DNA of 64,000 nucleotides. Origin: Luteibacter sp. 9135. Its GTDB lineage: Bacteria; Pseudomonadota; Gammaproteobacteria; Xanthomonadales; Rhodanobacteraceae. Each line of letters begins with the position of its first letter. The first letter of the stretch is position 1. Below, piece after piece: positions 1 to 10,740 of this stretch. Under the pieces are notes generated by a model that did not search any database, was not told where the DNA came from, and saw only the letters and a program-made list of their open reading frames with translations. The translations under genes were made by a program, and so were the position numbers. The DNA lies in assembly GCF_000745005.1 (NCBI RefSeq), contig NZ_JQNB01000001.1:558001-622000 (forward strand), written 5' to 3'.

Positions 1-1087
1 GTTCGGCCTGCGGGGCGATCCAGATGACGTTGCCGCTACGACGCTTGTCCAGGCCCTTGGCCCGCAGGATCACGTCCAGCGCCTGGTCCCACGGCGTGTT
101 GACCAGCCGCAGCGTGACGCTTCCGCCCACGGTATCGGAAGCCACCAGGTTGAGCTTGGCCTCGTCGGCGATCAGCTGGAGGGCCGAGCGCACGGGGATG
201 TCCTGGAAGTTGAACGTCAGGCGGGAACCCGAGTACGTCGGGTCCTGACCCTTGGCGGCCTTGCCGGCCATTGCGGCGGCCTTCTTGGGGGCCACTTCCA
301 CTACATAGTCGGCACCGCTCTGGTAGGCCGATACGTCCACGTCGCCCTTGGTGCGGATGTCGAGGCGGGCGCCGCCCGGCGACGCCTTGGACTCGATCGA
401 CTGCACCGGGGTGGCGAAGTCGAGCACGTCCAGGCGCTGGGCCAGCTTCGGCGGCAGCGACGAGCCGGCCAGGCTGACGATCACGTGGTCGCCCTCGCGG
501 CGCATTTCCGGCGTGGTGCCGGTGCCGCCCAGCGTCACCATGACGCGGCCTTCGCCGTTCTGGCCACGACGGAAATCGATGTTGGACACCGGCGAGCCGG
601 CGCTGGAAGGCAGCGCCTTGGTCGGGTCGGATACGGTGGCCGTGGTGGTGGTCGCGCTGGTCGGGCCGTTGTTCACGGTGACGAAGAGGGTCTTGCCTTC
701 GGTACGCGTGCGGTAGGCCGACTCGCGGAACAGTTCCACCGTAACGCGGGTCTTGCCCGCCGCGGAGATCACCGACACGCCCTGGGTCGAACCCTTGCCG
801 ATATCGAGGTGACGGGTGCTGTAGGCATTGGTGGTGCCTGGCAGGTCGATAGCGATGCGGGGCGGGTTGTTGGTCGTGAAGACCTTCGGCGTCGGCGCCT
901 GCTCCGAGAAGGCCAGTCGCAACTCGATGCGGCCGCCCGGCTGCGCGTCGTAGCTCACGTTCTGCAACGTGTTCTCCGCCGCGGCGGTGCCGGCAAAGGC
1001 ACCTGCGACAGCCAGTGCAGCGCCCAGGATCCAGCGGCGCGTGCGGTGACGCGCGCTACCCGGCGGATGATTCAGTTTGGTCGTCAT
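1..1087 (-). CDS. pilQ: PilQ type IV pilus secretin, N-terminal part (cut by window edge)
   Basis: N-terminal part of the outer-membrane secretin through which the type IV pilus passes. The frame is open from the start codon to the window edge, about 362 codons. It shows an N-terminal signal peptide (basic start, then a hydrophobic stretch ending in Ala residues), AMIN-type segments rich in beta strand (residues about 40-120 and 150-240), and the start of the secretin N domain near the edge (motif FNFQDIPVRSALQLIADE). The secretin pore lies outside the window. It is the last gene of pilMNOPQ and starts 19 bases after pilP. ATG 1087 is preferred because a GGGGA lies at suitable spacing; an in-frame ATG at 1096 is possible. 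Confidence 0.9.
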   Translation of the reverse strand, partial: MTTKLNHPPGSARHRTRRWILGAALAVAGAFAGTAAAENTLQNVSYDAQPGGRIELRLAFSEQAPTPKVFTTNNPPRIAIDLPGTTNAYSTRHLDIGKGSTQGVSVISAAGKTRVTVELFRESAYRTRTEGKTLFVTVNNGPTSATTTTATVSDPTKALPSSAGSPVSNIDFRRGQNGEGRVMVTLGGTGTTPEMRREGDHVIVSLAGSSLPPKLAQRLDVLDFATPVQSIESKASPGGARLDIRTKGDVDVSAYQSGADYVVEVAPKKAAAMAGKAAKGQDPTYSGSRLTFNFQDIPVRSALQLIADEAKLNLVASDTVGGSVTLRLVNTPWDQALDVILRAKGLDKRRSGNVIWIAPQAE

Positions 1088-1106
1088 GTGCGTCATCCCC
1101 GAGTTC

Positions 1107-1637
1107 TTATTTTTCGCCGACCGCGATGCTTGCGGGGCGCTCCATCCAGCCGCCCGAGCCATTCGGCACCAGTTCGACCAGATCGATCCGATCCTCACCC
1201 ACGGACGTGATACGACCGTAGGCCTGACCCATGTATTCGTTGCGATGGACACGATGGATCACGCCACCGGGATCCTTCACGAGCGCCTCCAGGCTGGCAC
1301 CTGCACCCACCGTGCCAACCATCTTCAGGCTGTCGAGGCCGAACATCTCCAGCGGTTCCTTCGGCCGGTTTTCGTCCGGGCGCGGACCGCTGGCAACGTT
1401 GCTGTCCATTTCCGCCGTGCTGGGGCTGAACGGATCGCGCGCGCCCTGGTCCTGGTAGGCGAACGTCTCGAAGGTGCGGATCACGGGCAGTGGCGGGATG
1501 GGCTCGCCCTTCTTGTGCTTCTCGGCGTCCACCCACTCGCGCAGGTCGGACGTACCCTTGGTGCAACCGGCCAGCGAGAGCGCGCCGAACAGGGCGATCG
1601 CCAGCGGGCGGGTCAAGGCGTCATGGCGTTTCATCAC
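1107..1637 (-). CDS. pilP: PilP type IV pilus inner-membrane lipoprotein
   Basis: 176-residue lipoprotein of the pilus alignment complex; in this family PilP links PilN/PilO in the inner membrane to PilQ in the outer membrane. It has a signal peptide with lipobox LAGC, a Pro-rich unstructured N-terminal third, and a C-terminal beta domain (from about residue 75, motif LEMFGLDSLKMVGTV) that is typical of PilP. The start overlaps the pilO stop by four bases (ATGA), indicating translational coupling. Confidence 0.93.
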   Translation of the reverse strand: MMKRHDALTRPLAIALFGALSLAGCTKGTSDLREWVDAEKHKKGEPIPPLPVIRTFETFAYQDQGARDPFSPSTAEMDSNVASGPRPDENRPKEPLEMFGLDSLKMVGTVGAGASLEALVKDPGGVIHRVHRNEYMGQAYGRITSVGEDRIDLVELVPNGSGGWMERPASIAVGEK

Positions 1638-2284
1638 GGCGTCGCCTTCTGCAGCTTGGATTTCGCCTGCGGGGTCTCGTCGTCCTCGAGGTAGCGATAG
1701 GTCTTCACGGTGCCCTGCAGCACCAGCTGGCCATTACCCGGATTCTTCGCGTCACCCGCCTTCGGGCTCAGCGACACGTCGTGCAGCGTCAGAATCACGA
1801 CGCGGGGCAGCGAGGCCACCCCACTGATGAAGGTGCCGAACTGGTGGTAGGTGCCCACCATGCGCAGCGTGATCGGCTTCTCGGCGTAGAAGTCCTTGGG
1901 CGTTTCTGGACCGGGCTGGAACAGCTCCGTCTCGATGCCCGCGGCCAATGCCGTCTGCGAGATGTCGATCAGCAGCTCGGGCATTTCCGTCTTGCTGGGC
2001 AACTGGCGCAGCAGCGTACGCAGCATGTCCTGCATGTCGGACAGCTGCTGCTCCAGGGCCTCGAGGTTGGCCGACTTGGCCTGCTTCTGCGAGAACTGGC
2101 CTTTGAGGGTCTCTTCCTGCGATTCGGCGGAGGCCAGGTCGTCCTGCTGGCTGCTGATCTGGAAATACCAGCCGCCCAGCATCACCACGACGAAGACCAG
2201 GCCGGTGAAGAACGTCTTGATGGGCTTCGGCCAGCCGCCGACATTGTGCCGGTCCAGGTTGCGCAGATCGTCGAAGAACTTCAT
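1634..2284 (-). CDS. pilO: PilO type IV pilus assembly protein
   Basis: 216-residue bitopic inner-membrane protein that pairs with PilN. A short cytoplasmic N-terminus (MKFFDDLRNLD) is followed by one membrane helix at about residues 26-45, a coiled coil (about 50-95, rich in Gln, Glu and Lys) and a ferredoxin-like periplasmic domain. Length and architecture match PilO of Xanthomonas and Pseudomonas. Both ends overlap the neighbouring pil genes by ATGA. Confidence 0.94.
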   Translation of the reverse strand: MKFFDDLRNLDRHNVGGWPKPIKTFFTGLVFVVVMLGGWYFQISSQQDDLASAESQEETLKGQFSQKQAKSANLEALEQQLSDMQDMLRTLLRQLPSKTEMPELLIDISQTALAAGIETELFQPGPETPKDFYAEKPITLRMVGTYHQFGTFISGVASLPRVVILTLHDVSLSPKAGDAKNPGNGQLVLQGTVKTYRYLEDDETPQAKSKLQKATP

Positions 2285-3032
2285 GGCTTGACTCCCGCCG
2301 AAGCGGCCGCGGCCGGCAGGGTAGCCGCCGGCGGCATCGTCGTGGCGGCGGACCTGGCGGGCGCCGTGGCGACGGGTGCCGGCGCGCCGGTGACCGCCTT
2401 CGCCGCCTGGGCCAGTGGCACGGGGACCGCGACGGCGGTCGGCATGGCCGCCGTCGAAGCGCCGGCCGGTGCGCCGTCCTGGGCGCTGTCGCCCGGGGTC
2501 TTCAGGTGCACGTCGAGGCCGAACGAATACGGCATGCGCGACGCGTCATGGGTGTTTTCGGTCTTGCGCAGGTCCGCATGGCCCATCCATGGCGACGCTT
2601 CCACGTTGCGCATGTACTCGGCGACGCTGGAGTTGGACTGCGCCACGCCGTCGAGCGACATGGAATCGCCGGACTGCTTCATGCCGGACAGGCGCGCGGA
2701 CGCGGGGATGGTCTTCACCAGTTCGTCGAACAGGTGGACCATCTGCGAGCGGTTGGCCTGCAGCTCCTCGATGATCTGCTTGCGCTGGAGCAGGTCGGCG
2801 CGGACCTTTTCCAGGTCCTTGATCTTCTCGATACGGTCGTCGAGCTGCTTGATCTCGCTGGTCAGGTAGCTGTTCCGCTCGCTCTGGTTGTCGATCCGGG
2901 CATCCATCCACAGCGACCAGCCGATCAGCACGACCAAGGCGGCACCGAAGGCCAGGCCGAGCTGGATATAGAACTCCCGCTCGCGCTGCTTGCGGCGCTC
3001 GGCGCGCCAGGGAAGTAGGTTGATCCGTGCCA

Positions 3033-3033
<1 letters not shown>
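2281..3033 (-). CDS. pilN: PilN type IV pilus assembly protein
   Basis: 250-residue inner-membrane protein. It begins MARINLLPWR, the conserved PilN N-terminal peptide that docks into PilM. One membrane helix (about 23-43), a coiled coil (about 48-95) and a periplasmic ferredoxin-like domain follow. The last about 65 residues are an Ala/Pro/Val-rich low-complexity tail not typical of PilN elsewhere, probably a disordered extension. The start overlaps the pilM stop and its own stop overlaps the pilO start. Confidence 0.94.
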
Positions 3034-4169
<1,136 letters not shown>

Positions 4170-4323
4170 CGGCCCGCTAGGGCCCTGCCGGCACCAATTC
4201 ACAAATAGCGTCACTGGGTTAGCGAAAACCCCTCACCTTCCGTCGAACCCGGGGCGACCGCCCCACCTGACGGCGAAGCTCTATACTCCGCCACGACCCT
4301 CACGCCGGTGAACCCCTTCCTCC

Positions 4324-6900
4324 ATGCGAATTCTCAAGCGTCTGCTGCGCATCGGGCTGTATCTCGCCCTGGCCGGCATCCTTTTCGTGGTAGGCGCCAT
4401 CGGCGTCGCCTACTGGCTCCTGGCGCCGCGCCTTCCCTCCGTGGCGGTGCTACGTGATTACCACATGCAGGTTCCCTTACGAGTATTGAGCTCGGACGGA
4501 CGCCTGATCGCCTCGTTCGGTGAGACCCGCCGTATCCCGGTGCACATCGCCGACGTGCCCGCGCGCCTCAAGAATGCCGTCTTATCGGCCGAAGACGGCG
4601 ATTTCTACAGCCATCCCGGCGTCGATTGGCATGGCATCGCCCGCGCCGGCATCCATGTGATCCTGTCCGGCGGCGACAAGGGCCCGGGCGGTTCGACGAT
4701 CACCCAGCAGGTGGCCCGCAACTTCTTCCTCAGCCCCGAGAAGCTCTACTCGCGCAAGCTGACCGAGGTGTTCATCGCCCTGCGCATGGAAAACGAGTTG
4801 ACCAAGGACCAGATCCTCGAGTTGTACATCAACAAGATGTTCCTCGGGCACCGGTCCTACGGGCTGGCTGCCGCGGCCTCGTATTACTACGGCAAGACGC
4901 TCGACCAGCTGACCGTGGCCGAGTGCGCGTCGCTGGCGTCCACTTTCCAGTTGCCCTCGGTGGTCAACCCGCTGAACAACCCCACCCGCCTGGTCAACCG
5001 CCGGAACTGGGTGCTCGGCCAGATGCTCTCCAACCGCTTCATCACCAAGGCGGAATACGACGAGGCGGTGAAAGAGCCGAACGACGCCTTCCCGCACGAG
5101 CAGCAGATCGAGGTGGATGCCCCCTACCTGGCCGAGATGGTTCGCCAGCAGGTGCTGGAGAAACTGGGTAACGATGCGCTCACCGAGGGCTACGTCGTGC
5201 GTACCACGGTGCCGAGCGACAGCCAGGCGGCGGCCAACGACGCCCTGCGCGGGCGCCTGTCCGCCTACGATCGCCGCCACGGCTACCGTGGCCCGGAAGG
5301 CCACGAGGAACTGGCGGCACAGGCCGGTCCCGACGAATACGACCGGGTTCTCGCCGGCTACACGGGCGTGGCCGGCATGATGCCGGGCATCGTCACGGCC
5401 ACGGGCGCGAAGGAGGCCACGGTGTACCTGTCCGCGAAGGAAACCGCGACCATCAGCCTGGAATCGATCGCCTGGGCCCGCCCCTATGTCAACGAAGGCC
5501 GTGCAGGTGCCGCGCCCACCCGGGTGGACAGCGTGCTCAAGCGGGGCGACATCGTCCGCCTGATCCGCAGCGAAAAGGACGACCTCTCCGAGAACGCCAG
5601 TGCGTCCGACACGGCCAAGGTCAGCACCGAGGCCCGTCCGGAACCGGCCAAGGGCCCCTGGCGCCTCACCCAGATCCCCGCCGTGCAGGCCGCCCTGGTC
5701 TCGCTGGATCCGGAAGACGGCGCCGTCCGTGCGCTGGTCGGCGGCTTCAGCTTCGTCCGCTCGAAGTTCAACCGCGCCGTCATGGCCGCCCGCCAGCCGG
5801 GCTCCAGCTTCAAGCCCTATCTGTATTCGGCGGCGTTCGAGCGCGGCTTCACGCCTGCTTCCATCGTCAACGATGCCCCGGTGGCCTTCCCCGACCCGTC
5901 ACGCCCCGACGGCATGTGGACGCCGGCCAACGACGACGGCAAGTTCGCCGGCCCGATGCGCCTGCGCGAAGCCCTGGTCCAGTCGAAGAACCTGGTCTCG
6001 GTGCGCCTGCTGGATGCCATCGGCATCCGCTTCGCCCGCGATTACATGACGCGCTTCGGCTTCACGCCGGACGCCCTGCCGCAGAACCTGTCGCTCGCCC
6101 TGGGCACGGCCTCCGTCTCGCCGATGAGCATGGCGCGCGGTTACGCGGTGTTCGCCAACGGCGGCTACCTCATCACACCGTATTTCATCTCGCGGATCGA
6201 CGACCGCGACGGCAAGCCGGTTTACGTGGCCAATCCCGAACGCGCCTGTGCCGAGTGCCAGGAGCGCATGCTGAACCCCACGCCGGCCGGCCCGCCCACC
6301 CAGGCATCTACGGCCCTGATCCCGGCCAAGCCCGCCGCCAGCAGTTCCGCGGCTGGTGTCGGTACCGGCGATGCCGTGCTGCCCGCCGACGCCCACGACA
6401 ACACGGCGCAGGCGCCGAAGCTGGCGCCGCATGTGATCGACGTGCGCAACGACTACCTGATCACCTCGCTGATGCAGGACGTGATCAAGCGCGGTACCGG
6501 CTCGGCGGCACGTGCGCTCGGTCGCGACGACCTGGCAGGCAAGACCGGTTCCACCAACGATCACCGCGACGCCTGGTTCGTTGGTTTCAACGGCGACATC
6601 TCCACGGCCGTGTGGGTCGGCTTCGACGACTTCAGTTCGCTGGGTCGCGGCGAGTTCGGTGCCAAGGCGGCCCTGCCCATCTGGATGGATTACATGGGCG
6701 CGGTGCTGAAGGACAAGCCGTCACATACGCTGGCCATGCCCCCGGGCATCGCCACGGTGCAGATCGATCCCGGCTCCGGCCTGCCCTCGCCGGGCGGCAT
6801 GAGCGAAGTCATGAAGGTGGAAGATGTCGACCGCCTGCGCGAGCAGGCCGCACAGAAGCAGGAAGAGGAACAGCAGGACCACGCCTACGACATCTTCTGA
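4324..6900 (+). CDS. mrcA: Penicillin-binding protein 1A (bifunctional glycosyltransferase/transpeptidase)
   Basis: 858-residue class A PBP that polymerises and cross-links peptidoglycan in the periplasm. An N-terminal membrane anchor (about 9-35) is followed by a GT51 domain with catalytic Glu90 in the EDGDFYSHPG motif and the STITQQVARN motif. An OB-like insertion follows. The transpeptidase domain has SxxK at Ser494-Lys497, SxN at 554-556 and KTGS at 740-743, so all catalytic motifs are intact. An Ala/Pro-rich insert at about 655-700 interrupts the transpeptidase domain before the KTG motif. The tail is Glu/Gln-rich. Its position divergent from pilM is conserved in gammaproteobacteria. Confidence 0.95.
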   Translation: MRILKRLLRIGLYLALAGILFVVGAIGVAYWLLAPRLPSVAVLRDYHMQVPLRVLSSDGRLIASFGETRRIPVHIADVPARLKNAVLSAEDGDFYSHPGVDWHGIARAGIHVILSGGDKGPGGSTITQQVARNFFLSPEKLYSRKLTEVFIALRMENELTKDQILELYINKMFLGHRSYGLAAAASYYYGKTLDQLTVAECASLASTFQLPSVVNPLNNPTRLVNRRNWVLGQMLSNRFITKAEYDEAVKEPNDAFPHEQQIEVDAPYLAEMVRQQVLEKLGNDALTEGYVVRTTVPSDSQAAANDALRGRLSAYDRRHGYRGPEGHEELAAQAGPDEYDRVLAGYTGVAGMMPGIVTATGAKEATVYLSAKETATISLESIAWARPYVNEGRAGAAPTRVDSVLKRGDIVRLIRSEKDDLSENASASDTAKVSTEARPEPAKGPWRLTQIPAVQAALVSLDPEDGAVRALVGGFSFVRSKFNRAVMAARQPGSSFKPYLYSAAFERGFTPASIVNDAPVAFPDPSRPDGMWTPANDDGKFAGPMRLREALVQSKNLVSVRLLDAIGIRFARDYMTRFGFTPDALPQNLSLALGTASVSPMSMARGYAVFANGGYLITPYFISRIDDRDGKPVYVANPERACAECQERMLNPTPAGPPTQASTALIPAKPAASSSAAGVGTGDAVLPADAHDNTAQAPKLAPHVIDVRNDYLITSLMQDVIKRGTGSAARALGRDDLAGKTGSTNDHRDAWFVGFNGDISTAVWVGFDDFSSLGRGEFGAKAALPIWMDYMGAVLKDKPSHTLAMPPGIATVQIDPGSGLPSPGGMSEVMKVEDVDRLREQAAQKQEEEQQDHAYDIF

Positions 6901-6938
6901 CGGCACACGTACACATACACACCACACGGGGGTGAGTC

Positions 6939-7565
6939 ATGGCACGAGGCGAACACCACAAGATCCATGCCCAGGACAGGGCCCAGCGGCATCGCGTCCT
7001 GGTCGCCCAAGAGGCGGCCCGCCTGATGAGCGAGCATGGCATCCGTGACTTCCACCACGCGAAGCTGAAGGCCGCGGAGCGGCTGGGTATCGTCGACACC
7101 CAGGCGCTGCCGCGCAACCACGAGATCGAGGACGCGCTGCGCGAGCACCAGCGCCTGTTCCAGGCCGACACACAACCCCAGGCCCTGCGGGCGCGCCGCG
7201 AGGCGGCGATCGAGGCGATGCGCTTCCTGCGCGGCTTCGATGCGCGACTGGTCGGTGCCGTGCTGGAAGGCACCGCCGACGACCACTCGGCCGTCTGCCT
7301 GCATCTGTTCAGCGACGATCCCGAGGCACCGGTCCTGTTCCTGCAGGAACAGGGTATTCCACTGGAAACCCAGACACGCCGGCTGCGTTGGTCCAACGAC
7401 ACGCAGAGCGAACACCCCGTTCTGCTGTTCGGCGCGGACGGCATCCCCTTCGACCTCACCGTGCTGCCCGTGGACGCCCTGCGCCAGGCCCCGCTCGACC
7501 GCGTGGACGAACGCCCCATGCGCCGCGCCACCGTGTCGATGGTCCAGGCCCTGCTAGCCGGGTAG
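6939..7565 (+). CDS. Conserved hypothetical protein, possibly nucleotidyltransferase-like
   Basis: 208-residue soluble protein with no signal peptide or membrane segment. The N-terminal half is helical and rich in Arg, Glu and His (HHKIHAQDRAQRHRVLVAQE). The second half has alternating strands including LVGAVLEGTADDHSAVCLHLF, which faintly resembles the G-[ST]-x-D-x-D core of minimal nucleotidyltransferases, but the acidic pair is not clear. I do not assign a function. It starts 38 bases after mrcA and may be cotranscribed. Its stop codon lies inside the left arm of a large extragenic inverted repeat. Confidence 0.7.
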   Translation: MARGEHHKIHAQDRAQRHRVLVAQEAARLMSEHGIRDFHHAKLKAAERLGIVDTQALPRNHEIEDALREHQRLFQADTQPQALRARREAAIEAMRFLRGFDARLVGAVLEGTADDHSAVCLHLFSDDPEAPVLFLQEQGIPLETQTRRLRWSNDTQSEHPVLLFGADGIPFDLTVLPVDALRQAPLDRVDERPMRRATVSMVQALLAG

Positions 7566-7805
7566 GAGCGCACGATGTGCGCGAACCCCTGAACCCTGCT
7601 ACGTCGAATGAAGCCGCCCCTCGCACAAATTAAGGCGTTTCCGAGCGCAAAACGAAGCAAACCCGGCGCCGACCGGGTTTACGGAAACGCTTGCGCATGC
7701 GGCCTGCAAGGTTCACCGGGCTCACGGAAACGCCTGCACATGCGGCCGTTCGGCTTCATTCGCGTGATGGGATCTGAGGGTTCGCGCACATGCGTGCGCT
7801 CCTAC
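7562..7805. repeat. REP-type composite inverted repeat (GTAGGAGCGCAC family)
   Basis: Two 55-base arms (7562-7616 and 7751-7805) are imperfect inverted copies; each begins GTAGGAGCGCAC at its outer end and finishes AATGAAGCCG at its inner end. The interior holds a 24-base direct repeat (7681-7704 and 7724-7747, 22 of 24 identical, beginning ACGGAAACGC), an inverted partner AGGCGTTTCCG at 7633, and a small hairpin (AAACCCGG/CCGGGTTT). The layout is that of a bacterial interspersed mosaic element. There is no transposase. The left arm overlaps the stop codon of the preceding gene. Confidence 0.75.
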
Positions 7806-7806
7806 C

Positions 7807-7850
7807 GCGCTAAAAAAAAGGCCCGCATTTGCGGGCCTTTTTTTTAGCGC
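7807..7850. terminator. Bidirectional intrinsic terminator between the hypothetical gene and gltA
   Basis: Perfect 20-base inverted repeat: GCGCT, eight A, GGCCCGC, a four-base loop, then GCGGGCC, eight T, AGCGC. The GC stem is flanked by T runs on both strands, so it can terminate gltA on the minus strand and readthrough from the plus strand. It overlaps the last codons of gltA. Confidence 0.85.
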
Positions 7851-9139
7851 TTGTCGTTCGGGATGTAGTCGCGAACGTCGGCGCCGGTGTAGATCTGGCG
7901 GGGGCGGCCGATGCGCGCGCCCGGGGTTTCGTGCTGTTCGATCCAGTGGGCGATCCAGCCGGAGGTGCGCGCGATGGCGAACATCACGGTGAACATCTCG
8001 GTGGGGATGCCCAGTGCCTTGTAGATGATGCCGGAGTAGAAGTCGACGTTCGGGTAGAGCTTGCGCTCCACGAAGTAGTCGTCCTTCAGCGCGGCTTCTT
8101 CCAGCTTCATGGCGACGTCGAGCAGCGGGTCGTTGACGCCGAGCTCCTCGAGCACCTTGTGGCACATCTCGCGGATGATCTTCGCGCGCGGATCGAAGTT
8201 CTTGTAGACGCGGTGACCGAAGCCCATCAGGCGGAACGAATCGTTCTTGTCCTTCGCGCGCTTGACCGCGTTCTCGACCTTGTCGGCGGAGCCGATTTCC
8301 TCGAGCTGCTTCAGCACGGCTTCGTTGGCGCCGCCGTGCGCCGGGCCCCACAGCGCCGTGATACCCGCGGCGATGGACGCATACGGATTGGCGCCGGTGG
8401 AACCGACGAGGCGAACCGTGGACGTCGACGCGTTCTGCTCGTGGTCGGCATGCAGGATGAACAGCAGGTCGAGCGCCTTGGCGACTACCGGGTTCAGTTC
8501 GAGCGGCTCGCTCGGCACTTCGAACATCATGTGCAGGAAGCGGGTGACGTATTCGAGGTTGTTGCGCGGGTAACGCGTCGGCCAGCCGATCGAGTGACGG
8601 TAGATGGCGGCCGAGATGGTCGGCATCTTCGCGATAAGACGGACGGCGGCGAGCTTGCGGTCTTCCGGGTTATCGACATCGAGCTTGTCGTGATAGAACG
8701 CCGACAGCGACGCGATGGAACCGGCCAGCATGGCCATGGGATGCGCGTCGTGGTTGAAGCCACGCAGGAAGAACTTGAGGTTCTCGTGCATCATCGAGTG
8801 ATGCGTGATGTCGTGCTCGAACGCGGCGTACTCGGTCTTGTTCGGCAGTTCGCCGTTGAGCAGCAGGTAGGAGGTTTCGAGGAAGGTGGACTTCTCGGCG
8901 AGCTGTTCGATCGGGTAGCCCCGATACAGCAGCACACCCTTGTCGCCGTCGATATAGGTGATGGCGCTCTTGGTGCTGGCGGTGCTGCCGTAACCCGGAT
9001 CGTAGGTGAAGTAACCGGTGTCCTTGTACAGCGTGCCGATGTCGACGCACTCGGCGCCGAGCGTGCCGCCGATGACCGGCAGTTCGCTCACGGGCTTGTT
9101 GGATTCATCGACCAATTTGACGGTTTTGGCGTCGGACAC
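7844..9139 (-). CDS. gltA: Citrate synthase
   Basis: 431-residue type II (hexameric) citrate synthase that condenses acetyl-CoA and oxaloacetate in the TCA cycle. It has the N-terminal beta domain typical of Gram-negative enzymes and the active-site regions [24 protein letters not shown] (catalytic His) and NVDFYSG (catalytic Asp). I choose GTG 9139, six bases after a clear AGGAG; this gives the family length, while the longer upstream frame has no similarity. It is transcribed alone from an extended -10 promoter. Confidence 0.95.
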   Translation of the reverse strand: MSDAKTVKLVDESNKPVSELPVIGGTLGAECVDIGTLYKDTGYFTYDPGYGSTASTKSAITYIDGDKGVLLYRGYPIEQLAEKSTFLETSYLLLNGELPNKTEYAAFEHDITHHSMMHENLKFFLRGFNHDAHPMAMLAGSIASLSAFYHDKLDVDNPEDRKLAAVRLIAKMPTISAAIYRHSIGWPTRYPRNNLEYVTRFLHMMFEVPSEPLELNPVVAKALDLLFILHADHEQNASTSTVRLVGSTGANPYASIAAGITALWGPAHGGANEAVLKQLEEIGSADKVENAVKRAKDKNDSFRLMGFGHRVYKNFDPRAKIIREMCHKVLEELGVNDPLLDVAMKLEEAALKDDYFVERKLYPNVDFYSGIIYKALGIPTEMFTVMFAIARTSGWIAHWIEQHETPGARIGRPRQIYTGADVRDYIPNDKR

Positions 9140-9263
9140 GGCGAGCTCCTCTGTGCTTTGTTCCCGCCGCCTCCCCCTCGGGGAAAGCGACGTAGCCATG
9201 GTTGGGATAACGACCCCCTGGGGAAGGCGCCGTACCGGTCGCAACCCGCGACCGAAGTTCCCC

Positions 9264-9272
9264 ATTATCACA
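9264..9272 (-). promoter_or_regulatory. Extended -10 promoter candidate for gltA
   Basis: TGTGATAAT on the minus strand (TGn plus GATAAT) lies about 125 bases upstream of the gltA GTG. No good -35 is seen, as expected for an extended -10. It would give a leader of roughly 115-120 bases that can form a small GGTCGC/GCGACC hairpin. Confidence 0.4.
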
Positions 9273-9320
9273 CAGAGGCCCTTCGAACGTCCGTTAGCCC
9301 GACGTGTAAACCGCGCACGC

Positions 9321-9363
9321 AAAAAGACACGGGGCAAGCCGTGGGCCTGCCCCGTGTCTTTTT
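9321..9363. terminator. Intrinsic terminator downstream of rpmE2
   Basis: AAAAAGACACGGGGC and GCCCCGTGTCTTTTT form a near-perfect stem with T runs on both strands. It lies 50 bases past the rpmE2 stop on the minus strand and between rpmE2 and the gltA promoter, insulating the two. Confidence 0.85.
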
Positions 9364-9412
9364 ATCCTCGCGACACGCCACCCCGCAGGCGGCGCGCGGA
9401 TGATGTCGCTGC

Positions 9413-9658
9413 TTACTTCTTGCCGTAGCGCTGACGGAACTTGTCGACGCGACCGCCGACGTCCAGCGTCTTCTGCTTACCGGTATAGAACGGGTGCGAG
9501 TGGCTCGAGATATCGAGCTTGATCACCGGGTATTCGTTACCGTCTTCCCACTTGACGGTGTCCTTCGAGGACATCGTCGAACGCGTCAGGAACGCGAAAT
9601 CGGAGGAAAGGTCCTGGAAGACCACCGGCTGGTACTTCGGATGGATGTTCTCTTTCAT
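9413..9658 (-). CDS. rpmE2: 50S ribosomal protein bL31 type B
   Basis: 81-residue ribosomal protein. It lacks the CxxC zinc pairs of type A bL31 and has the type B signatures [16 protein letters not shown] and [16 protein letters not shown], ending in the basic FRQRYGKK. Zinc-independent bL31 forms often replace the zinc form under zinc limitation in species that have both. Here it stands alone, with no Zur box that I can see. Confidence 0.93.
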   Translation of the reverse strand: MKENIHPKYQPVVFQDLSSDFAFLTRSTMSSKDTVKWEDGNEYPVIKLDISSHSHPFYTGKQKTLDVGGRVDKFRQRYGKK

Positions 9659-9742
9659 GGCTTGAACCTGAGAAATAGCGGGGTGAAAAGAGCGGCATTG
9701 TAGCCCGCACCCGGGGCCTTCGCAACCGGCGGCCCAGGAAAC

Positions 9743-10690
9743 CTAGGTAGACGCGACCGGCGCGACGCCCAGCGCACCGGCGATCAAGTCGCCGAAGCGA
9801 TCGTGGTCCACTTCCAGCACCACCCTGGCGTTGGGGCGCCCACCCAGCCGGCCCTGCCAATCCACCACGGTGGCGCCACGGGTCAGCCGCCCGTCCAGTT
9901 CGATGGCGACATGGCGGGTTTCCGCGCGGACGATCATCGCGGGGTCCAGCGCCACGGCCATGGCCAGCGCGTCGGCGGCGATGAAACCCGTGCGCTCGTG
10001 GGCGGCGTTGAAGCGGCGCGCCGTGCCGAAGATTTTCTCGAAGAAGGCGGCGCGGTGGTCGCCCGCCGCTACCCAGCGATCGTAGACCTCGTCGGGGAAG
10101 GCATGGCGGACCGTGGCCTCCCAGTCGACCAGGTCGAAACCCTGGAACGCCTCGAAGACGACGTGCGCGGCTTCCGGATCGAAGCCGATGTTGAACTCAG
10201 CGGGTATCCGGCCGGTGTTGCCGTGCCCCGTCACCGCGCCGCCCATGACCACCAGGCGCTTGACGCGTGCGGGAAACGAGGGATCGAGCCGCACGGCCAG
10301 GGCCAGGTTGGTCAACGGCCCCAGGGCCACCAGGGTCAACTCGCCCGGGCGCTCGCGGGTCAGGCGGATCAGGGCGAGGGCCGCGTGCTCGGCATGCGCC
10401 GTGTGGGCCGGCTCGACGAAGCCGACATCGCCGAAACCGTCCGCGCCATGCACGAACGCGGCGTCCTCGTCGGGGGCACGCACCAGCGGCGACGGGCAAC
10501 CGGCGAACACCGGCGTGGTCGCGCCGATCAGCTCCACGAGGGTGCAGGCGTTGCGCACCGTGTGCGCCAGGCCGACGTTACCGGCGGCAACCGTCAGGGC
10601 GGTGACATCGGTGTGCGCATGGGCCATCAGGATGGCCAGCGCGTCGTCCACGCCGGGGTCGGTGTCGATCAGCAGCGGCAGTCGGGTCAT
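9743..10690 (-). CDS. Nucleoside hydrolase (inosine-uridine preferring type)
   Basis: 315-residue Ca-dependent N-ribohydrolase that cleaves the N-glycosidic bond of nucleosides for salvage. The N-terminal metal motif LLIDTDPGVDDALA is complete, the second metal site is seen in VVMGGAVTGHGN, and EFNIGFDPEAA is the family substrate-binding segment. Start ATG 10690 gives the family N-terminus; upstream codons in frame are shadow of glnE. Substrate preference cannot be told from sequence. Confidence 0.88.
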   Translation of the reverse strand: MTRLPLLIDTDPGVDDALAILMAHAHTDVTALTVAAGNVGLAHTVRNACTLVELIGATTPVFAGCPSPLVRAPDEDAAFVHGADGFGDVGFVEPAHTAHAEHAALALIRLTRERPGELTLVALGPLTNLALAVRLDPSFPARVKRLVVMGGAVTGHGNTGRIPAEFNIGFDPEAAHVVFEAFQGFDLVDWEATVRHAFPDEVYDRWVAAGDHRAAFFEKIFGTARRFNAAHERTGFIAADALAMAVALDPAMIVRAETRHVAIELDGRLTRGATVVDWQGRLGGRPNARVVLEVDHDRFGDLIAGALGVAPVAST

Positions 10691-10740
10691 CGGGGTATCG
10701 GTCCGTGGACGGCCGCACAGCATAACGCCGGCCGCCAGCT

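Noticed and set aside
7829-9403. 524-codon plus-strand frame over gltA
   Set aside because: Shadow of gltA; begins inside its terminator.
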